DNA of 64,000 bases, taken from NCBI RefSeq assembly GCF_036345175.1, contig NZ_CP107780.1, forward strand, positions 5,270,001-5,334,000, given 5' to 3'. Below are positions 44,916 to 53,803 of the stretch, piece after piece. Numbering within the stretch: the stretch's first letter is position 1; the number at the start of each line of letters is the position of its first letter. The notes beneath the pieces are model-generated. The model made no database searches, was not told where the DNA came from, and saw only the letters and a list, made by a program, of their open reading frames with translations. Origin of the DNA: Streptomyces sp. NBC_00576. GTDB lineage: Bacteria; Actinomycetota; Actinomycetes; Streptomycetales; Streptomycetaceae. The position numbers were made by a program, and so were the translations under genes.

Positions 44916-45695
44916 CTACTCCACAGGCTTCGCGTAGTGCAGGTCCACTGTGCCCGAGTAGCCGGGCAGAGTCACCGTCCCGTCCTCGTCGACCTGCCAG
45001 CCGAGCCCGTAGACGTTGACGTACACCATGTAGTTCTGGATCGCTTTGGACGCCGTGAGCGAGCTCCTCAGCTTCTCCGGGTCGCCGATCGCCGTGATCT
45101 TGTACGGCGGCGAGTAGACGCGTCCCTGCAGGATCAGGGTGTTGCCCACACAGCGGACCGCGCTGGTGGAGATCAGGCGCTGGTCCATGACCTTGATGCC
45201 CTTGGCCCCGCCCTGCCACAGGGCGTTCACCACGGCCTGCAGATCCTGCTGGTGGATGACCAGGTAGTCGGGCTGTGGCTCGGGGTAGCCGGGGAGTTTC
45301 GCGGTGGCGTTCGGCGGGGCGTCGTTGAGGGTGACCGTGAGTGCCTCGCCCTTGAGCTTCTGGGTGCCCGCGGCCTTCTCCAGCGCCGCCAGCCTGGCGT
45401 CCTCGGCCTCGGTGCTGCCGTCGTCGCGCTCGACGAGCGCCTCGACGTCGTCGCGCAGGGTCGCGTTGGACTCGTCGAGCCGCCCGTTCTTGTGGCTGCG
45501 CTCCTGGATGAGGTCCGAGAGCTTCAGCAGAGAGGAGTCCGTGCGGATATTCGTGCCCTTGGCCGTGTCGAAGCTCGTGAAGAAGATCAGCCCGGCGAGG
45601 GCGAAGACCCCCACGGTGAGCACCCGCACCGGGCGGAAACGGCGGTTATGGGGAGGACTGGAAGCCGTCCCGGGAGAGTCGGCAGAATTGCTCAA
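44916..45695 (-). CDS. DUF881 family membrane protein
   Basis: 259 aa. One N-terminal membrane helix (about 25-45, VLTVGVFALAGLIFFTSF), a coiled coil (about 58-115) and the extracytoplasmic DUF881 domain (LTVTLNDAPPNATA, VVNALWQGGAKGIKVMDQRL, VYSPPYKITAIGDPEKL). Members lie beside crgA and division genes in actinobacteria and resemble YlxW-like division accessory proteins. Divergent from crgA. Confidence 0.88.
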   Translation of the reverse strand: MSNSADSPGTASSPPHNRRFRPVRVLTVGVFALAGLIFFTSFDTAKGTNIRTDSSLLKLSDLIQERSHKNGRLDESNATLRDDVEALVERDDGSTEAEDARLAALEKAAGTQKLKGEALTVTLNDAPPNATAKLPGYPEPQPDYLVIHQQDLQAVVNALWQGGAKGIKVMDQRLISTSAVRCVGNTLILQGRVYSPPYKITAIGDPEKLRSSLTASKAIQNYMVYVNVYGLGWQVDEDGTVTLPGYSGTVDLHYAKPVE

Positions 45696-45837
45696 CGTAC
45701 CCTTATCTCCTTCGGCGCCGCGGAAGCACTACGCTAACGGACGCCCGGGGGAGTACTAAGTGTCCCCTTGTACGCTGCTCCGGAGCCCCACCCAGTTCCC
45801 TGCGCGGCCACGCAGCGCATCGACAGGAGAGACCCTC

Positions 45838-46092
45838 GTGCCGAAGTCACGTATCCGCAAGAAGGCCGACTACACGCCGCCGCCCGCCAAGCAGGCGACG
45901 GCCATCAAACTGAACAGCCGCGGCTGGGTCGCGCCAGTCATGCTGGCCATGTTCCTCATCGGCCTGGCCTGGATCGTCCTCTTCTATGTGACCGACGGCA
46001 CGCTGCCGATCGACTCACTGGACAACTGGAACATCGTGGTGGGCTTCGGCTTCATCGCTGCCGGATTCGGTGTCTCCACGCAGTGGAAGTAG
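45838..46092 (+). CDS. crgA: Cell division protein CrgA
   Basis: 84 aa. Two membrane helices (about 34-54, VAPVMLAMFLIGLAWIVLFY; and 64-81, WNIVVGFGFIAAGFGVST). Begins VPKSRIRKKADYTPPP, conserved across actinobacteria. CrgA coordinates septation: in Streptomyces it delays FtsZ ring formation in aerial hyphae, and in mycobacteria it binds FtsZ, FtsQ and PBPs. GTG start preceded by AGGAGAG. Confidence 0.95.
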   Translation: MPKSRIRKKADYTPPPAKQATAIKLNSRGWVAPVMLAMFLIGLAWIVLFYVTDGTLPIDSLDNWNIVVGFGFIAAGFGVSTQWK

Positions 46093-46119
46093 GGGCTCTA
46101 CCCAGGGCTTTCCGCTGAG

Positions 46120-46332
46120 TTATCCACAGCTGTGATTGATTTTCCACACCCCGCCTGGGGAAAAGACGACGATCTGTGGATAACTCATCGAGAGTTGACG
46201 CCGGTACGACTGACACACCGGCATTCGCAAGCCTGTTCGCCCCCTGTCTGACCTGGGAAAACTCCGGTCGGTGACAGGGGGCGCAGCTGTTCTCGCACAC
46301 TGTGCACAGGTAGCGCCACGGACTGTGGACAA
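46120..46332. other. Cluster of DnaA boxes downstream of crgA
   Basis: TTATCCACA at 46120-46128, TTTTCCACA (variant) at 46140-46148, TGTGGATAA at 46175-46183 and TGTGGACAA at 46324-46332, i.e. three good boxes and one variant in both orientations within 213 bp of non-coding DNA. Not an origin: dnaA and dnaN are absent. Its place downstream of crgA suggests the DnaA-titrating cluster described for S. coelicolor near oriC. Confidence 0.6.
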
Positions 46333-46401
46333 CAGGCACTCAGTGACAGGCCATGCCCGGATCGGAGGAGCTGGATGCCAGTTCTTGCCAGTTCGGACGG
46401 G

Positions 46402-47298
46402 CTAGATGAGCTGGCCCGTGCGGATCAGGGTCATGACGACCACCGCGACCAGGACCACCGCGCAGACGCCGTACTGGACCAGGGAGCGCCGCTCGCGCGG
46501 GGCGTGGACCATGGCATAGCCGATGACGACGCCGGCGACCAGCCCGCCGATGTGGGCCTGCCAGGCGATGTTGCTCATCCCGAAGGTGAAGATGAGGTTG
46601 ATCACCAGCAGGGCGAGGATCGGCCGCATGTCGTAGTTGAGGCGGCGCATCAGGACGGCGGTCGCGCCGAAGAGACCGAAGATGGCGCCTGAGGCGCCGA
46701 GCGAAGGCTCGTTCTGTGCGGCGATCAGATATGTCAGCGCGCTGCCCGCGAGGCCGGAGACCACGTACAGCGCTAGGTAGCGGGCGCGGCCGAGAGCGGC
46801 TTCCAGAGGACCGCCGATCCACCACAGGCTGAGCATGTTGAAGATGATGTGCATGGGACTGGCGTGCAGGAACATCGACGTCAGCAGCCGGTACCACTGT
46901 CCCTCCGCGACGCCCTCCACCGAGCCGAGGCTCGGTACGTAGGCGCTGCCGAGGAGTTGGAAGCGATCCGTGAAGCGGTCGCCGACCGCCAGCTGGAGCA
47001 GGTAGAGGGCGAGGTTGAGGCCGATCAGGATCTTGGTGAGGAGTCGGGGGTCTGCCGTGATGGTGCCGCCGGCGAGGGTGCGGGGGGTGGTGGCGCTCGG
47101 CGCGTGTCCTGTGCCGGAGCCGTTGCGCACGCATTCCGGGCACTGGAAGCCGACGGAGGCGCTGACCATGCACTCGGGACAGATCGGGCGTTCGCAGCGG
47201 GTGCAGCGGATGCCTGTCTCGCGGTCCGGGTGGCGGTAGCAGGTGGGCAGGCTCTGGGCGTCCTGCGGGCCCTGTGGGCTGCCTGGCGCCTGATCCAT
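46402..47298 (-). CDS. Rhomboid family intramembrane serine protease
   Basis: 298 aa. N-terminal B-box-like zinc module (CYRHPDRETGIRCTRCERPICPECM pattern split over residues 20-45, then CPEC). Six membrane helices follow. Catalytic dyad: Ser in GASGAIFGLFG and His in WQAHIGGLVAG; the HxxxN-like HIIFNMLSLWW is present in helix 2. It cleaves membrane proteins in the bilayer. The ATG at 47298 has AGGGGACC upstream. Confidence 0.92.
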   Translation of the reverse strand: MDQAPGSPQGPQDAQSLPTCYRHPDRETGIRCTRCERPICPECMVSASVGFQCPECVRNGSGTGHAPSATTPRTLAGGTITADPRLLTKILIGLNLALYLLQLAVGDRFTDRFQLLGSAYVPSLGSVEGVAEGQWYRLLTSMFLHASPMHIIFNMLSLWWIGGPLEAALGRARYLALYVVSGLAGSALTYLIAAQNEPSLGASGAIFGLFGATAVLMRRLNYDMRPILALLVINLIFTFGMSNIAWQAHIGGLVAGVVIGYAMVHAPRERRSLVQYGVCAVVLVAVVVMTLIRTGQLI

Positions 47299-47408
47299 GA
47301 GGTCCCCTAAGTCCGTCAATCCGTCGTCGTGTGCAATGCAACGCACCGCCCCGCCCATCCTTACGGATGGGCGGGGCGTTTGGTTCCCTGCGGGAGGGCT
47401 CCCGGGTC

Positions 47409-47942
47409 TCAGCCCTCGCGGGTCTCGACGACGACCGACTCGATGACGACGTCGTTGACCGGGCGGTCGGTGCGCGGGTTGGTCGACGCGGTCGCGATGG
47501 CGTCCACGATCTTCTGGCTGGCCGCGTCGGTGACCTCACCGAAGATGCTGTGCTTGCGGGTCAGCCAGTCCGTCGGGGAGACGGTGATGAAGAACTGCGA
47601 GCCGTTGGTGCCCGGGCCGGCGTTGGCCATGGCCAGCAGGTACGGCTTGTCGAAGCGGAGGTCCGGGTGGAACTCGTCCTCGAACTGGTAGCCGGGACCA
47701 CCAGTGCCGTTTCCGAGCGGGTCACCGCCCTGAATCATGAAACCGCTGATCACCCGGTGGAAGACCGTGCCGTCGTAGAGCTTGTCCGTGGACTTCTTGC
47801 CCGTCGCCGGGTTGGTCCACTCACGCTCGCCAGTGGCGAGCTCGACGAAGTTCCGGACCGTCTTGGGCGCGTGGTTCGGCAGGAGCCGGACTTCGATGTC
47901 GCCGTGATTGGTCTTCAGGGTGGCGTAAAGCTGCTCAGCCAC
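47409..47942 (-). CDS. ppiA: Peptidyl-prolyl cis-trans isomerase (cyclophilin)
   Basis: 177 aa, single cyclophilin domain without signal peptide. Active-site pattern FHRVISGFMIQGGDP, MANAGPGTNGSQFFITVSP and HSIFGEV (with Arg, Phe, Gln and His in place). Catalyses proline isomerisation in the cytosol. GTG 47942 is preferred because GGAAGG lies just upstream. Confidence 0.94.
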   Translation of the reverse strand: MAEQLYATLKTNHGDIEVRLLPNHAPKTVRNFVELATGEREWTNPATGKKSTDKLYDGTVFHRVISGFMIQGGDPLGNGTGGPGYQFEDEFHPDLRFDKPYLLAMANAGPGTNGSQFFITVSPTDWLTRKHSIFGEVTDAASQKIVDAIATASTNPRTDRPVNDVVIESVVVETREG

Positions 47943-48330
47943 GATCTGCCTTCCGTTGTCCTCTTGTGACTCCCCGATCCTCGCACGGTCCACGCCGTGC
48001 GTCGCCCGGCACCCTCCTCCGAGCGAAAATCCGGCACTTCCGCTTGCGCTCCGCCGCTTCGGAGAAAACCGGTCCAGTAGCCACGGGATGGGGGCACGGG
48101 GTGGCGATCCGTGGCATTGTCGACGACAAGCTCCCGTTGCCCTGTATTCATCGCTATTGCATGTGATCGTCATCCGCTTCGACATGTGATCGATTCGGTG
48201 CCGTCAGCCCCGCGTGACGGCCGTCCATGACCCGGATGCCCGCCCTCGCATGCCTCGCGGCGTATTGCGGGGCATGATCCGTAAAAGCGTGGAGAGTCGA
48301 ATACCGTACGCCACCGAGGAGGAGGATCCC
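47943..48330. promoter_or_regulatory. Divergent intergenic region ppiA-DUF5324
   Basis: 390 bp with no convincing gene; it should contain both promoters. Lower GC patches near 48140-48180 (CATCGCTATTGCATGTGATC) may be promoter elements, but I cannot assign boxes. Confidence 0.35.
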
Positions 48331-49035
48331 GTGACCCGCATTGAAAGCGTGCGTGCTGCTACCGGCTCGGCCAAGGACAGCGTGCTGCACGCCGCGGACG
48401 TGGTGGCGCCCTACGCCGACACGGCCAAGGACAGGGCTACGCAGTACGCACACGAGGCACGCGTACGGCTTGCGCCCAGGGTGTCCCAGGCTGCGGAGCA
48501 GGCCCGTGTCCAGTACGGCGCGCATCTCGTGCCGCGGCTGGAGCAGGCCCGTACGCATGTGCCGCCGAAGGTCGACCATGCCGCCCATGAAGCCGCCGCC
48601 CGTACCGCCAAGGCTGCTCGGCAGGCCGCCGACTACACCGCGCCGCGTGTGGAGCGGGCGGTAGCGGCGGCTGGGCCCGTACGAGAGGAGGCCACCGCAC
48701 GTGGTGCCGCTGCGCTCGCCGCGCTGCGGGGTCAGATCACTCCGAAGGAGATCAAGAAGCTGGCCCGCAAGCACGAGCGGCGGGCCCGGGCCGGCCGGCT
48801 CGCCAAGGGGCTGGCCGCGCTGGGCATCCTGGCGGGCGGTGCCTTTGCCGCATGGAAGTGGTGGGACAAGCAGGCCAACCCTGACTGGCTGGTCGAGCCG
48901 CCCGCCGCGACCGAGGTCCCGGAGACGGGCCGTCTGACGTCGGTTGACGGCACCGGTCAGTCGGTTCTGGACCCCGAGGTCCAGGCGAAGGAGGCCGAGT
49001 CCGAGGCGGGAGAGGACGGCGAGAACCGCCGCTGA
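48331..49035 (+). CDS. DUF5324 family protein
   Basis: 234 aa. Long amphipathic, Ala/Glu/Arg-rich helical N-terminal part (VTRIESVRAATGSAKDSVL, HEARVRLAPRVSQAAEQARV), then a membrane helix (LAKGLAALGILAGGAFAAWKW, about 170-190) and an acidic tail. It looks like a membrane-tethered helical bundle; function unknown. GTG start with GGAGGAGGA upstream. Confidence 0.85.
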   Translation: MTRIESVRAATGSAKDSVLHAADVVAPYADTAKDRATQYAHEARVRLAPRVSQAAEQARVQYGAHLVPRLEQARTHVPPKVDHAAHEAAARTAKAARQAADYTAPRVERAVAAAGPVREEATARGAAALAALRGQITPKEIKKLARKHERRARAGRLAKGLAALGILAGGAFAAWKWWDKQANPDWLVEPPAATEVPETGRLTSVDGTGQSVLDPEVQAKEAESEAGEDGENRR

Positions 49036-49067
49036 CGGTTTCCGCGTTGTGTCGTTTTGAGGTTGCT

Positions 49068-49101
49068 GTGGGGCGGGAGGCCTGAAGGTCTCCCGCCCCA
49101 C
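49068..49101. terminator. Terminator after DUF5324 gene
   Basis: 12-bp perfect arms GTGGGGCGGGAG and CTCCCGCCCCAC with a 10-nt loop, 32 bp after the stop and just before a parS site. Confidence 0.75.
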
Positions 49102-49107
49102 GGTGAT

Positions 49108-49121
49108 GTTTCACGTGAAAC
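49108..49121. other. parS centromere site
   Basis: GTTTCACGTGAAAC, intergenic between DUF5324 and the convergent GtrA gene. Confidence 0.9.
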
Positions 49122-49157
49122 GTGACGGGGCGGTATTCATTCGTTCCGGGGGTGGGT

Positions 49158-49171
49158 GTTTCACGTGAAAC
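49158..49171. other. parS centromere site
   Basis: GTTTCACGTGAAAC, 50 bp from the preceding site (centre to centre); extended palindrome GTGTTTCACGTGAAACAC. Confidence 0.9.
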
Positions 49172-49209
49172 ACCCGCCGCGCCGGTGTCACCGGTGCTTC
49201 TTGACCTCG

Positions 49210-49785
49210 TCAGGAGACGGCCAGTCGCGGGCTCGTCCTCAGGCCGCCGATGCCCTTCAGGGCCGGTGTCCGGCGGATGGTGCGGTGGACGGGCCTGTTC
49301 CGGTCGGCAGAGAAGACGAACAGGCGCAGGATCAGGAAACGGCCTGTGCCGGCGAGGCCGGCGGCGCTGAGGTAGACGACCTGTTCGGTCAGCATGCCGG
49401 GCGAGGCCTGGGCCAGCTGCAGGACGAGCATCGCGAGGCAGGTGACGACGTAGGCCGCGGTGGCCGAGCCCGCCGACTGCCAGTGCTGGCGCCATCCGGC
49501 GCGCCGGCCGGCCTCGAAGGTGAAGCGGGCGTGGAGTTCGGTGCACAGGATGGTCGAGGCGACCGTGATCAGCGCGTTCGCCAGCACCCAGGGCATCGTC
49601 GCGGCGAGCAGCGCCACGGCTCCGCTGGAGAGGAGCCCGACACCACCGCCGCACAGGACGAACCGCGCGAAAGAGGCGAGCGGCCCGGGAGCGGCAGCGG
49701 CGCCGGTTGTCCCCGTCGCCACGGCCGCCTCCGTACGCGGCGCCGCCCCGGTCGTCCTGGGCTTCGACGGGAGCAGCGACTTCAC
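49210..49785 (-). CDS. GtrA family membrane protein
   Basis: 191 aa with four membrane helices: FARFVLCGGGVGLLSSGAVAL, LANALITVASTILCTELHAR, SATAAYVVTCLAMLVLQLAQ and VVYLSAAGLAGTGRFLILRLF. The GtrA family includes flippases for polyprenyl-linked sugars and cell-wall arabinogalactan/teichoic modification. GTG 49785 (VKSLLPSKPR) is preferred for GGAAGGAAAACGCC; an upstream start at 49839 is possible. Confidence 0.82.
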   Translation of the reverse strand: MKSLLPSKPRTTGAAPRTEAAVATGTTGAAAAPGPLASFARFVLCGGGVGLLSSGAVALLAATMPWVLANALITVASTILCTELHARFTFEAGRRAGWRQHWQSAGSATAAYVVTCLAMLVLQLAQASPGMLTEQVVYLSAAGLAGTGRFLILRLFVFSADRNRPVHRTIRRTPALKGIGGLRTSPRLAVS

Positions 49786-50085
49786 GGCGTTTTCCTTCCG
49801 GGCGGCGAGCTGTGAACCTCTGTGGATCACGGGGACCAAGTGGGTTCAACGATGCCGTCGCGCGCCGAGGGAAACGATGACGCGTACTCCCGAACCGGGG
49901 GTGTAGCCAGCCCCACCTTCAGGGTCCGGGAGGCACTACTAAAGGCGTCTCAAGATTCGATATACCGGGCCCGCGTTCTGTCATGAAAAGGCAAATACCC
50001 AGCTCACGCGCTCTCTTCGCATACTTCGCCAGTAGCCCGCGGGATATTGTCGCAAGATCGTTCAGCAACGTCGGGGGACACCATC

Positions 50086-51138
50086 GTGAGCAGCTATGTC
50101 GATACACAGGCAATAGATGCGAAACGGGCCATACCCGCGGACGACGGCACAGACTCGTTGGCGGCACTGACCGGACAGGACAGAACCTGTATCGAGGTGT
50201 ACCGGCTCGTGATCATGCAACCGCGCTGGGGTGTGTCGGCGATCGCCCAGGAACTCGATGTCGGAGCGTCCGAGGTCCGTGCGGCCCTGAGCAAACTGGC
50301 TGATCTCTCCATGCTCGGGCCCGCCGACGAGGCGGACGACGTGGTAGCTGTTCATCCCGAAGTCGGTCTCGCCGCCTACATCCACCGGCGGGAAGTGGAG
50401 ATCCGCGCCCAGCAGATGGAACTGGCATCCATGCGCGCCGTCACCGCGGATCTGGCCGCCATTTTCGCGGCTCAGCGGACGCGGCACAGCAATGCGGGCC
50501 TGGAGCGCCTGGAAGGCGTCAGCAGCGTACGGACACGGCTGTCCGAGCTGTCCCGGCAGGCGACGTCCGAGCTCCTCGCCTTCATGCCGGGCGGAGCTCA
50601 TAGCCGGGAGGCGCTGGAAGCCAGTCGTCCGCTCGACGAGACGAGCCTGGCCGCGGGTGTGACGCTGCGGACGATCTACCTGGACAGCGTGCGCAACGAC
50701 CGGGCGACGACTGAGTACGCGCGCTGGCTCTCGGAACTCGGTGGGGAGATCCGGACCGCCCCGTCGCTGCCCCTGCGCATGCTGATCGCCGACCGGTCGG
50801 TCGCACTGCTGCCCATCGACCCCGAGGACACCAAGGCCGGTGCCGTTGTCGTCCACGCGCCCGGAGTACTCCTCGCGCTGGTGTCGCTGTTCGACATGGT
50901 GTGGGACCGCGCGTCGCCGCTGGGTGTGCAGCGGGCGAACGCGGCGGACGACCCCACCCCGCAGGAAGTCACCCTGCTGAAGCTGCTCGCCCAGGGGCAG
51001 ACGGACGAAGTCGCCTCGCGCAAGCTGGGCCTGTCGCTGCGTACGACGCGACGGCTGATGGCAAACATCACCGCCAAACTGGGGGCACGCAGCCGCTTCG
51101 AGGCCGCGGTCCTCGCCACCCGCGAGGGCTGGCTGTAA
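50086..51138 (+). CDS. LuxR-type transcriptional regulator with TrmB-like N-terminus
   Basis: 350 aa. N-terminal wHTH (LVIMQPRWGVSAIAQELDVG, SEVRAALSKLADLSML), central helical/TrmB-like region (LSELSRQATSELLAFMPGG, LRTIYLDSVRNDRATTEYA) and C-terminal LuxR/GerE HTH (PTPQEVTLLKLLAQGQTDEV, RTTRRLMANITAKLG). This architecture is typical of pathway regulators in Streptomyces secondary-metabolite clusters, and it stands at the left of the cluster. GTG 50086 with GGGGGAC upstream; the frame extends 13 codons to a TTG. Confidence 0.85.
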   Translation: MSSYVDTQAIDAKRAIPADDGTDSLAALTGQDRTCIEVYRLVIMQPRWGVSAIAQELDVGASEVRAALSKLADLSMLGPADEADDVVAVHPEVGLAAYIHRREVEIRAQQMELASMRAVTADLAAIFAAQRTRHSNAGLERLEGVSSVRTRLSELSRQATSELLAFMPGGAHSREALEASRPLDETSLAAGVTLRTIYLDSVRNDRATTEYARWLSELGGEIRTAPSLPLRMLIADRSVALLPIDPEDTKAGAVVVHAPGVLLALVSLFDMVWDRASPLGVQRANAADDPTPQEVTLLKLLAQGQTDEVASRKLGLSLRTTRRLMANITAKLGARSRFEAAVLATREGWL

Positions 51139-51292
51139 CTCCGGCCCACGCAACCGAAACCGGGCCCTCGGCCAGTGTGGGCGGGCCGTCTCGGTTCGCT
51201 GAAAAGGGACCGTACTGGCAGGCCGTGTGCTGCGACACCTCCGACCTGTTCGGAATCGGGACGGCGTGGCCGACCTGCTGGGCAGAGCAGCC

Positions 51293-51329
51293 GGCAGGCC
51301 GGTGGCACGGGGTCGTGCACCGGCCTGCC
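51293..51329. terminator. Terminator between LuxR and leuS genes
   Basis: GGCAGGCCGGTG and ACCGGCCTGCC-type arms: about 16 bp with a single bulged base. Placed between the LuxR stop and the convergent leuS stop; probably bidirectional. Confidence 0.7.
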
Positions 51330-51343
51330 TGAGTGGGGTCAGG

Positions 51344-53803
51344 TCACTTCCGGGGGTCGGCGGTGACGAAGTTGACCAGTTTGGGAGGCTTCGCGATCAC
51401 TCGTACCACCTGTCGGCCGTCCAGGGCGGTCGCGGCCCGGTCCTTTGCGAGGCGCACCAGTTCGTCTTCGCCGATGTCGGCGCCGACCTCTATCCGGCCC
51501 TGCATCCTGCCGTTGACCTGAACCACACAGACTGCGTCCTGCTCCGCGGCAAGGGCCGGGTCCACCTCGGGCCAGCCCGCGCGGGCGACGCTCGGCTCGT
51601 GGCCCAGCCGCTCCCACATCTCCTCGGCGGTGTACGGCGCGAAGATCGACAGCATGACCGCCACGGCCTCCACCCCTTCCCGTACCGCCGGGTCAGCGGC
51701 ACCACCCGCGTCGATGTGCTTACGGAGCGCGTTGGCCAGTTCCATGGTCCGTGCCACGACCACGTTGAACCGGTGCGTCTCCACCAGGTGGGTCGCTTGG
51801 GCGACGGTCCGGTGGATCACCCGGCGCAATGCGTCGTCGCCGTCCTCCGGTGCGCTCCCGCGGTCGGATCGCACGTCGTCGGCCAGGCGCAGCGCCCGGG
51901 CGAGGAAGCGGGCCGAACCTGCGGGCGACACGTCCGCCCAGTCGATGTCGTCCTCCGGGGGACCGGCGAACACCATGGTCAGGCGTACGGCGTCGACACC
52001 GTACTCGGCGATCTGTCCGCCGAGGTCCACCATGTTGCCCTTGGACTTGGACATCGCCGAGCCGTTGAGCAGGACCTGCCCCTGGTTCAGCAGGGACAGG
52101 AACGGCTCGGGGAAGTCGACCAGTCCGAGGTCCTGCAACACCTTCGTGAAGAAGCGGGCGTAGAGCAGGTGCAGGATGGCATGCTCCACACCGCCCACGT
52201 ACTGGGTGACGGGCATCCAGCGGCGGACCGCCTCGGGGTCGAACGGCCCCTCGGTCCAGTCCGGGGAGCAGTACCTGAGGAAGTACCAGGACGAGTCGAC
52301 GAACGTGTCCATGGTGTCGGTGTCCCGGCGGGCCGGGTCGCCACAGCTCGGACACGGGACGTTGACCCATTCCTCGGCCGCGGCCAGGGGTGAGACGCCG
52401 GCCGGCGCGAGGTCGGCGCCCCGCAGGTCCGGCAGCCGGACCGGCAGTTGGTCGTCGGGCACCGGGACCTCACCGCACGAGGCGCAGTGGACGATCGGGA
52501 TGGGGCAGCCCCAGAACCGCTGCCGGGACACCAGCCAGTCGCGCAACCGGTACTGCACCCCGGCGCCGCCGGCACTCTCACCCTCCAGTTCCGCGAGGAC
52601 GCGGGCGACGGCTGCCTCCCGGTCCAGCCCGTTCAACGGCCCCGAGTCGACGTAGGGGCCGTCCGCGGCGATCGCCTCCCCGGTGACCGCGGGGTCACCG
52701 TCGGCCGCCACCACCGCCCGGACGGGGAGGTCGAACGTGCGCGCGAAGTCGAGGTCGCGCTGGTCGTGTGCGGGTACGGCCATCACCGCGCCGCTGCCGT
52801 ATCCGGCGAGGACGTAGTCCGACGCCCAGACGGGAATCGGCTCACCGGTGAGCGGATGCAGTGCCGGGACGCCCAGCGGCACTCCGGTCTTCTCCCGTCC
52901 AGCCGTGAGACGGTCGATGTCGGACAGCCTCCGGGTCCGCTCCAGATACGCGTCGAAGTCGGCGCGCTGCTCCGGTGCGCACAGTTCGGCGGCGAGCGGC
53001 GAGTCGGCGGCGACGACGAGGAAGGTGGCTCCGTACAAGGTCTCGGGACGGGTGGTGAAGACCCGTACGGGGCGTTCCCGGCCCGCCACCCGGAAGTCGA
53101 TGTGCGCTCCCGGTGAGCGGCCGATCCAGTTGCGCTGCATGGCCAGCACCCGCTCGGGCCAGCCCTCGCGCAGCAGCTCCATGTCGTCCAGCAGCCGGTC
53201 GGCGTACGCGGTGATCCGGAAGAACCACTGGGTCAGGTCACGCTTGGTGACCTGGGTGCCGCACCGCTCACAAGCCCCTTGGACCACCTGCTCGTTGGCG
53301 AGCACGGTCTGGTCCTTGGGACACCAGTTGACGGACGAGGCCTGGCGGTACGCGAGCCCCTTCTCCCGGAAGCGGAGGAACAGCCACTGCGTCCAGCGGT
53401 AGTACTCGGGATCGGAGGTGTGCAGCCGGGTCGACCAGTCGAAGGAGACGCCGTACCGGCGGAACGACTCGGCCTGCGTGTCGATGTTGCTGTACGTCCA
53501 GTCCGCCGGATGCTGGTCGCGCTTGATGGCCGCGTTCTCCGCAGGCAACCCGAACGAGTCCCAGCCGACGGGGTGCAGGACGTCGTAGCCGCGCTGCGTC
53601 AGGTAGCGGGACACCGCGTCACCGAACGCGAAGGCCTCGGCGTGCCCCATGTGCAAGTCACCGGACGGATAGGCAAACATGTCAAGGACGTATGCCCGCT
53701 CGCGGTCCGTGTGGCCGTCGGCGTGAAAGACACCCGACTTCTCCCATACGTCACGCCATTTGTCCTGGATCAACGCGGCGGAGTCCGCCGTATTCTCGCT
53801 CAT
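51344..53803 (-). CDS. leuS: Leucyl-tRNA synthetase, second (non-housekeeping type) copy
   Basis: 819 aa, complete class I synthetase. HMGH at 51-54 and AMSKS at 583-587. Editing (CP1) domain retains TTRPETLYGAT (250-260) and YGSGAVMAVPAHDQRD (335-350). Zinc Cys pairs CASC and CPSC are at about 440-487. The sequence follows the short bacterial (E. coli-like) type: FAYPSGDLHMGH, and NWCPKDQTVLANEQVV. The usual actinobacterial enzyme, from memory, is about 960 aa with a GLHVGHPLGYIGTD core. A foreign extra LeuRS beside biosynthetic genes suggests an inhibitor-tolerant self-resistance enzyme. It may instead charge Leu for biosynthesis. Confidence 0.93.
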   Translation of the reverse strand: MSENTADSAALIQDKWRDVWEKSGVFHADGHTDRERAYVLDMFAYPSGDLHMGHAEAFAFGDAVSRYLTQRGYDVLHPVGWDSFGLPAENAAIKRDQHPADWTYSNIDTQAESFRRYGVSFDWSTRLHTSDPEYYRWTQWLFLRFREKGLAYRQASSVNWCPKDQTVLANEQVVQGACERCGTQVTKRDLTQWFFRITAYADRLLDDMELLREGWPERVLAMQRNWIGRSPGAHIDFRVAGRERPVRVFTTRPETLYGATFLVVAADSPLAAELCAPEQRADFDAYLERTRRLSDIDRLTAGREKTGVPLGVPALHPLTGEPIPVWASDYVLAGYGSGAVMAVPAHDQRDLDFARTFDLPVRAVVAADGDPAVTGEAIAADGPYVDSGPLNGLDREAAVARVLAELEGESAGGAGVQYRLRDWLVSRQRFWGCPIPIVHCASCGEVPVPDDQLPVRLPDLRGADLAPAGVSPLAAAEEWVNVPCPSCGDPARRDTDTMDTFVDSSWYFLRYCSPDWTEGPFDPEAVRRWMPVTQYVGGVEHAILHLLYARFFTKVLQDLGLVDFPEPFLSLLNQGQVLLNGSAMSKSKGNMVDLGGQIAEYGVDAVRLTMVFAGPPEDDIDWADVSPAGSARFLARALRLADDVRSDRGSAPEDGDDALRRVIHRTVAQATHLVETHRFNVVVARTMELANALRKHIDAGGAADPAVREGVEAVAVMLSIFAPYTAEEMWERLGHEPSVARAGWPEVDPALAAEQDAVCVVQVNGRMQGRIEVGADIGEDELVRLAKDRAATALDGRQVVRVIAKPPKLVNFVTADPRK

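Noticed and set aside
46120..46332. Possible chromosomal origin oriC
   Set aside because: Only three good DnaA boxes, no AT-rich unwinding region, and dnaA/dnaN are absent; Streptomyces oriC has many more boxes.
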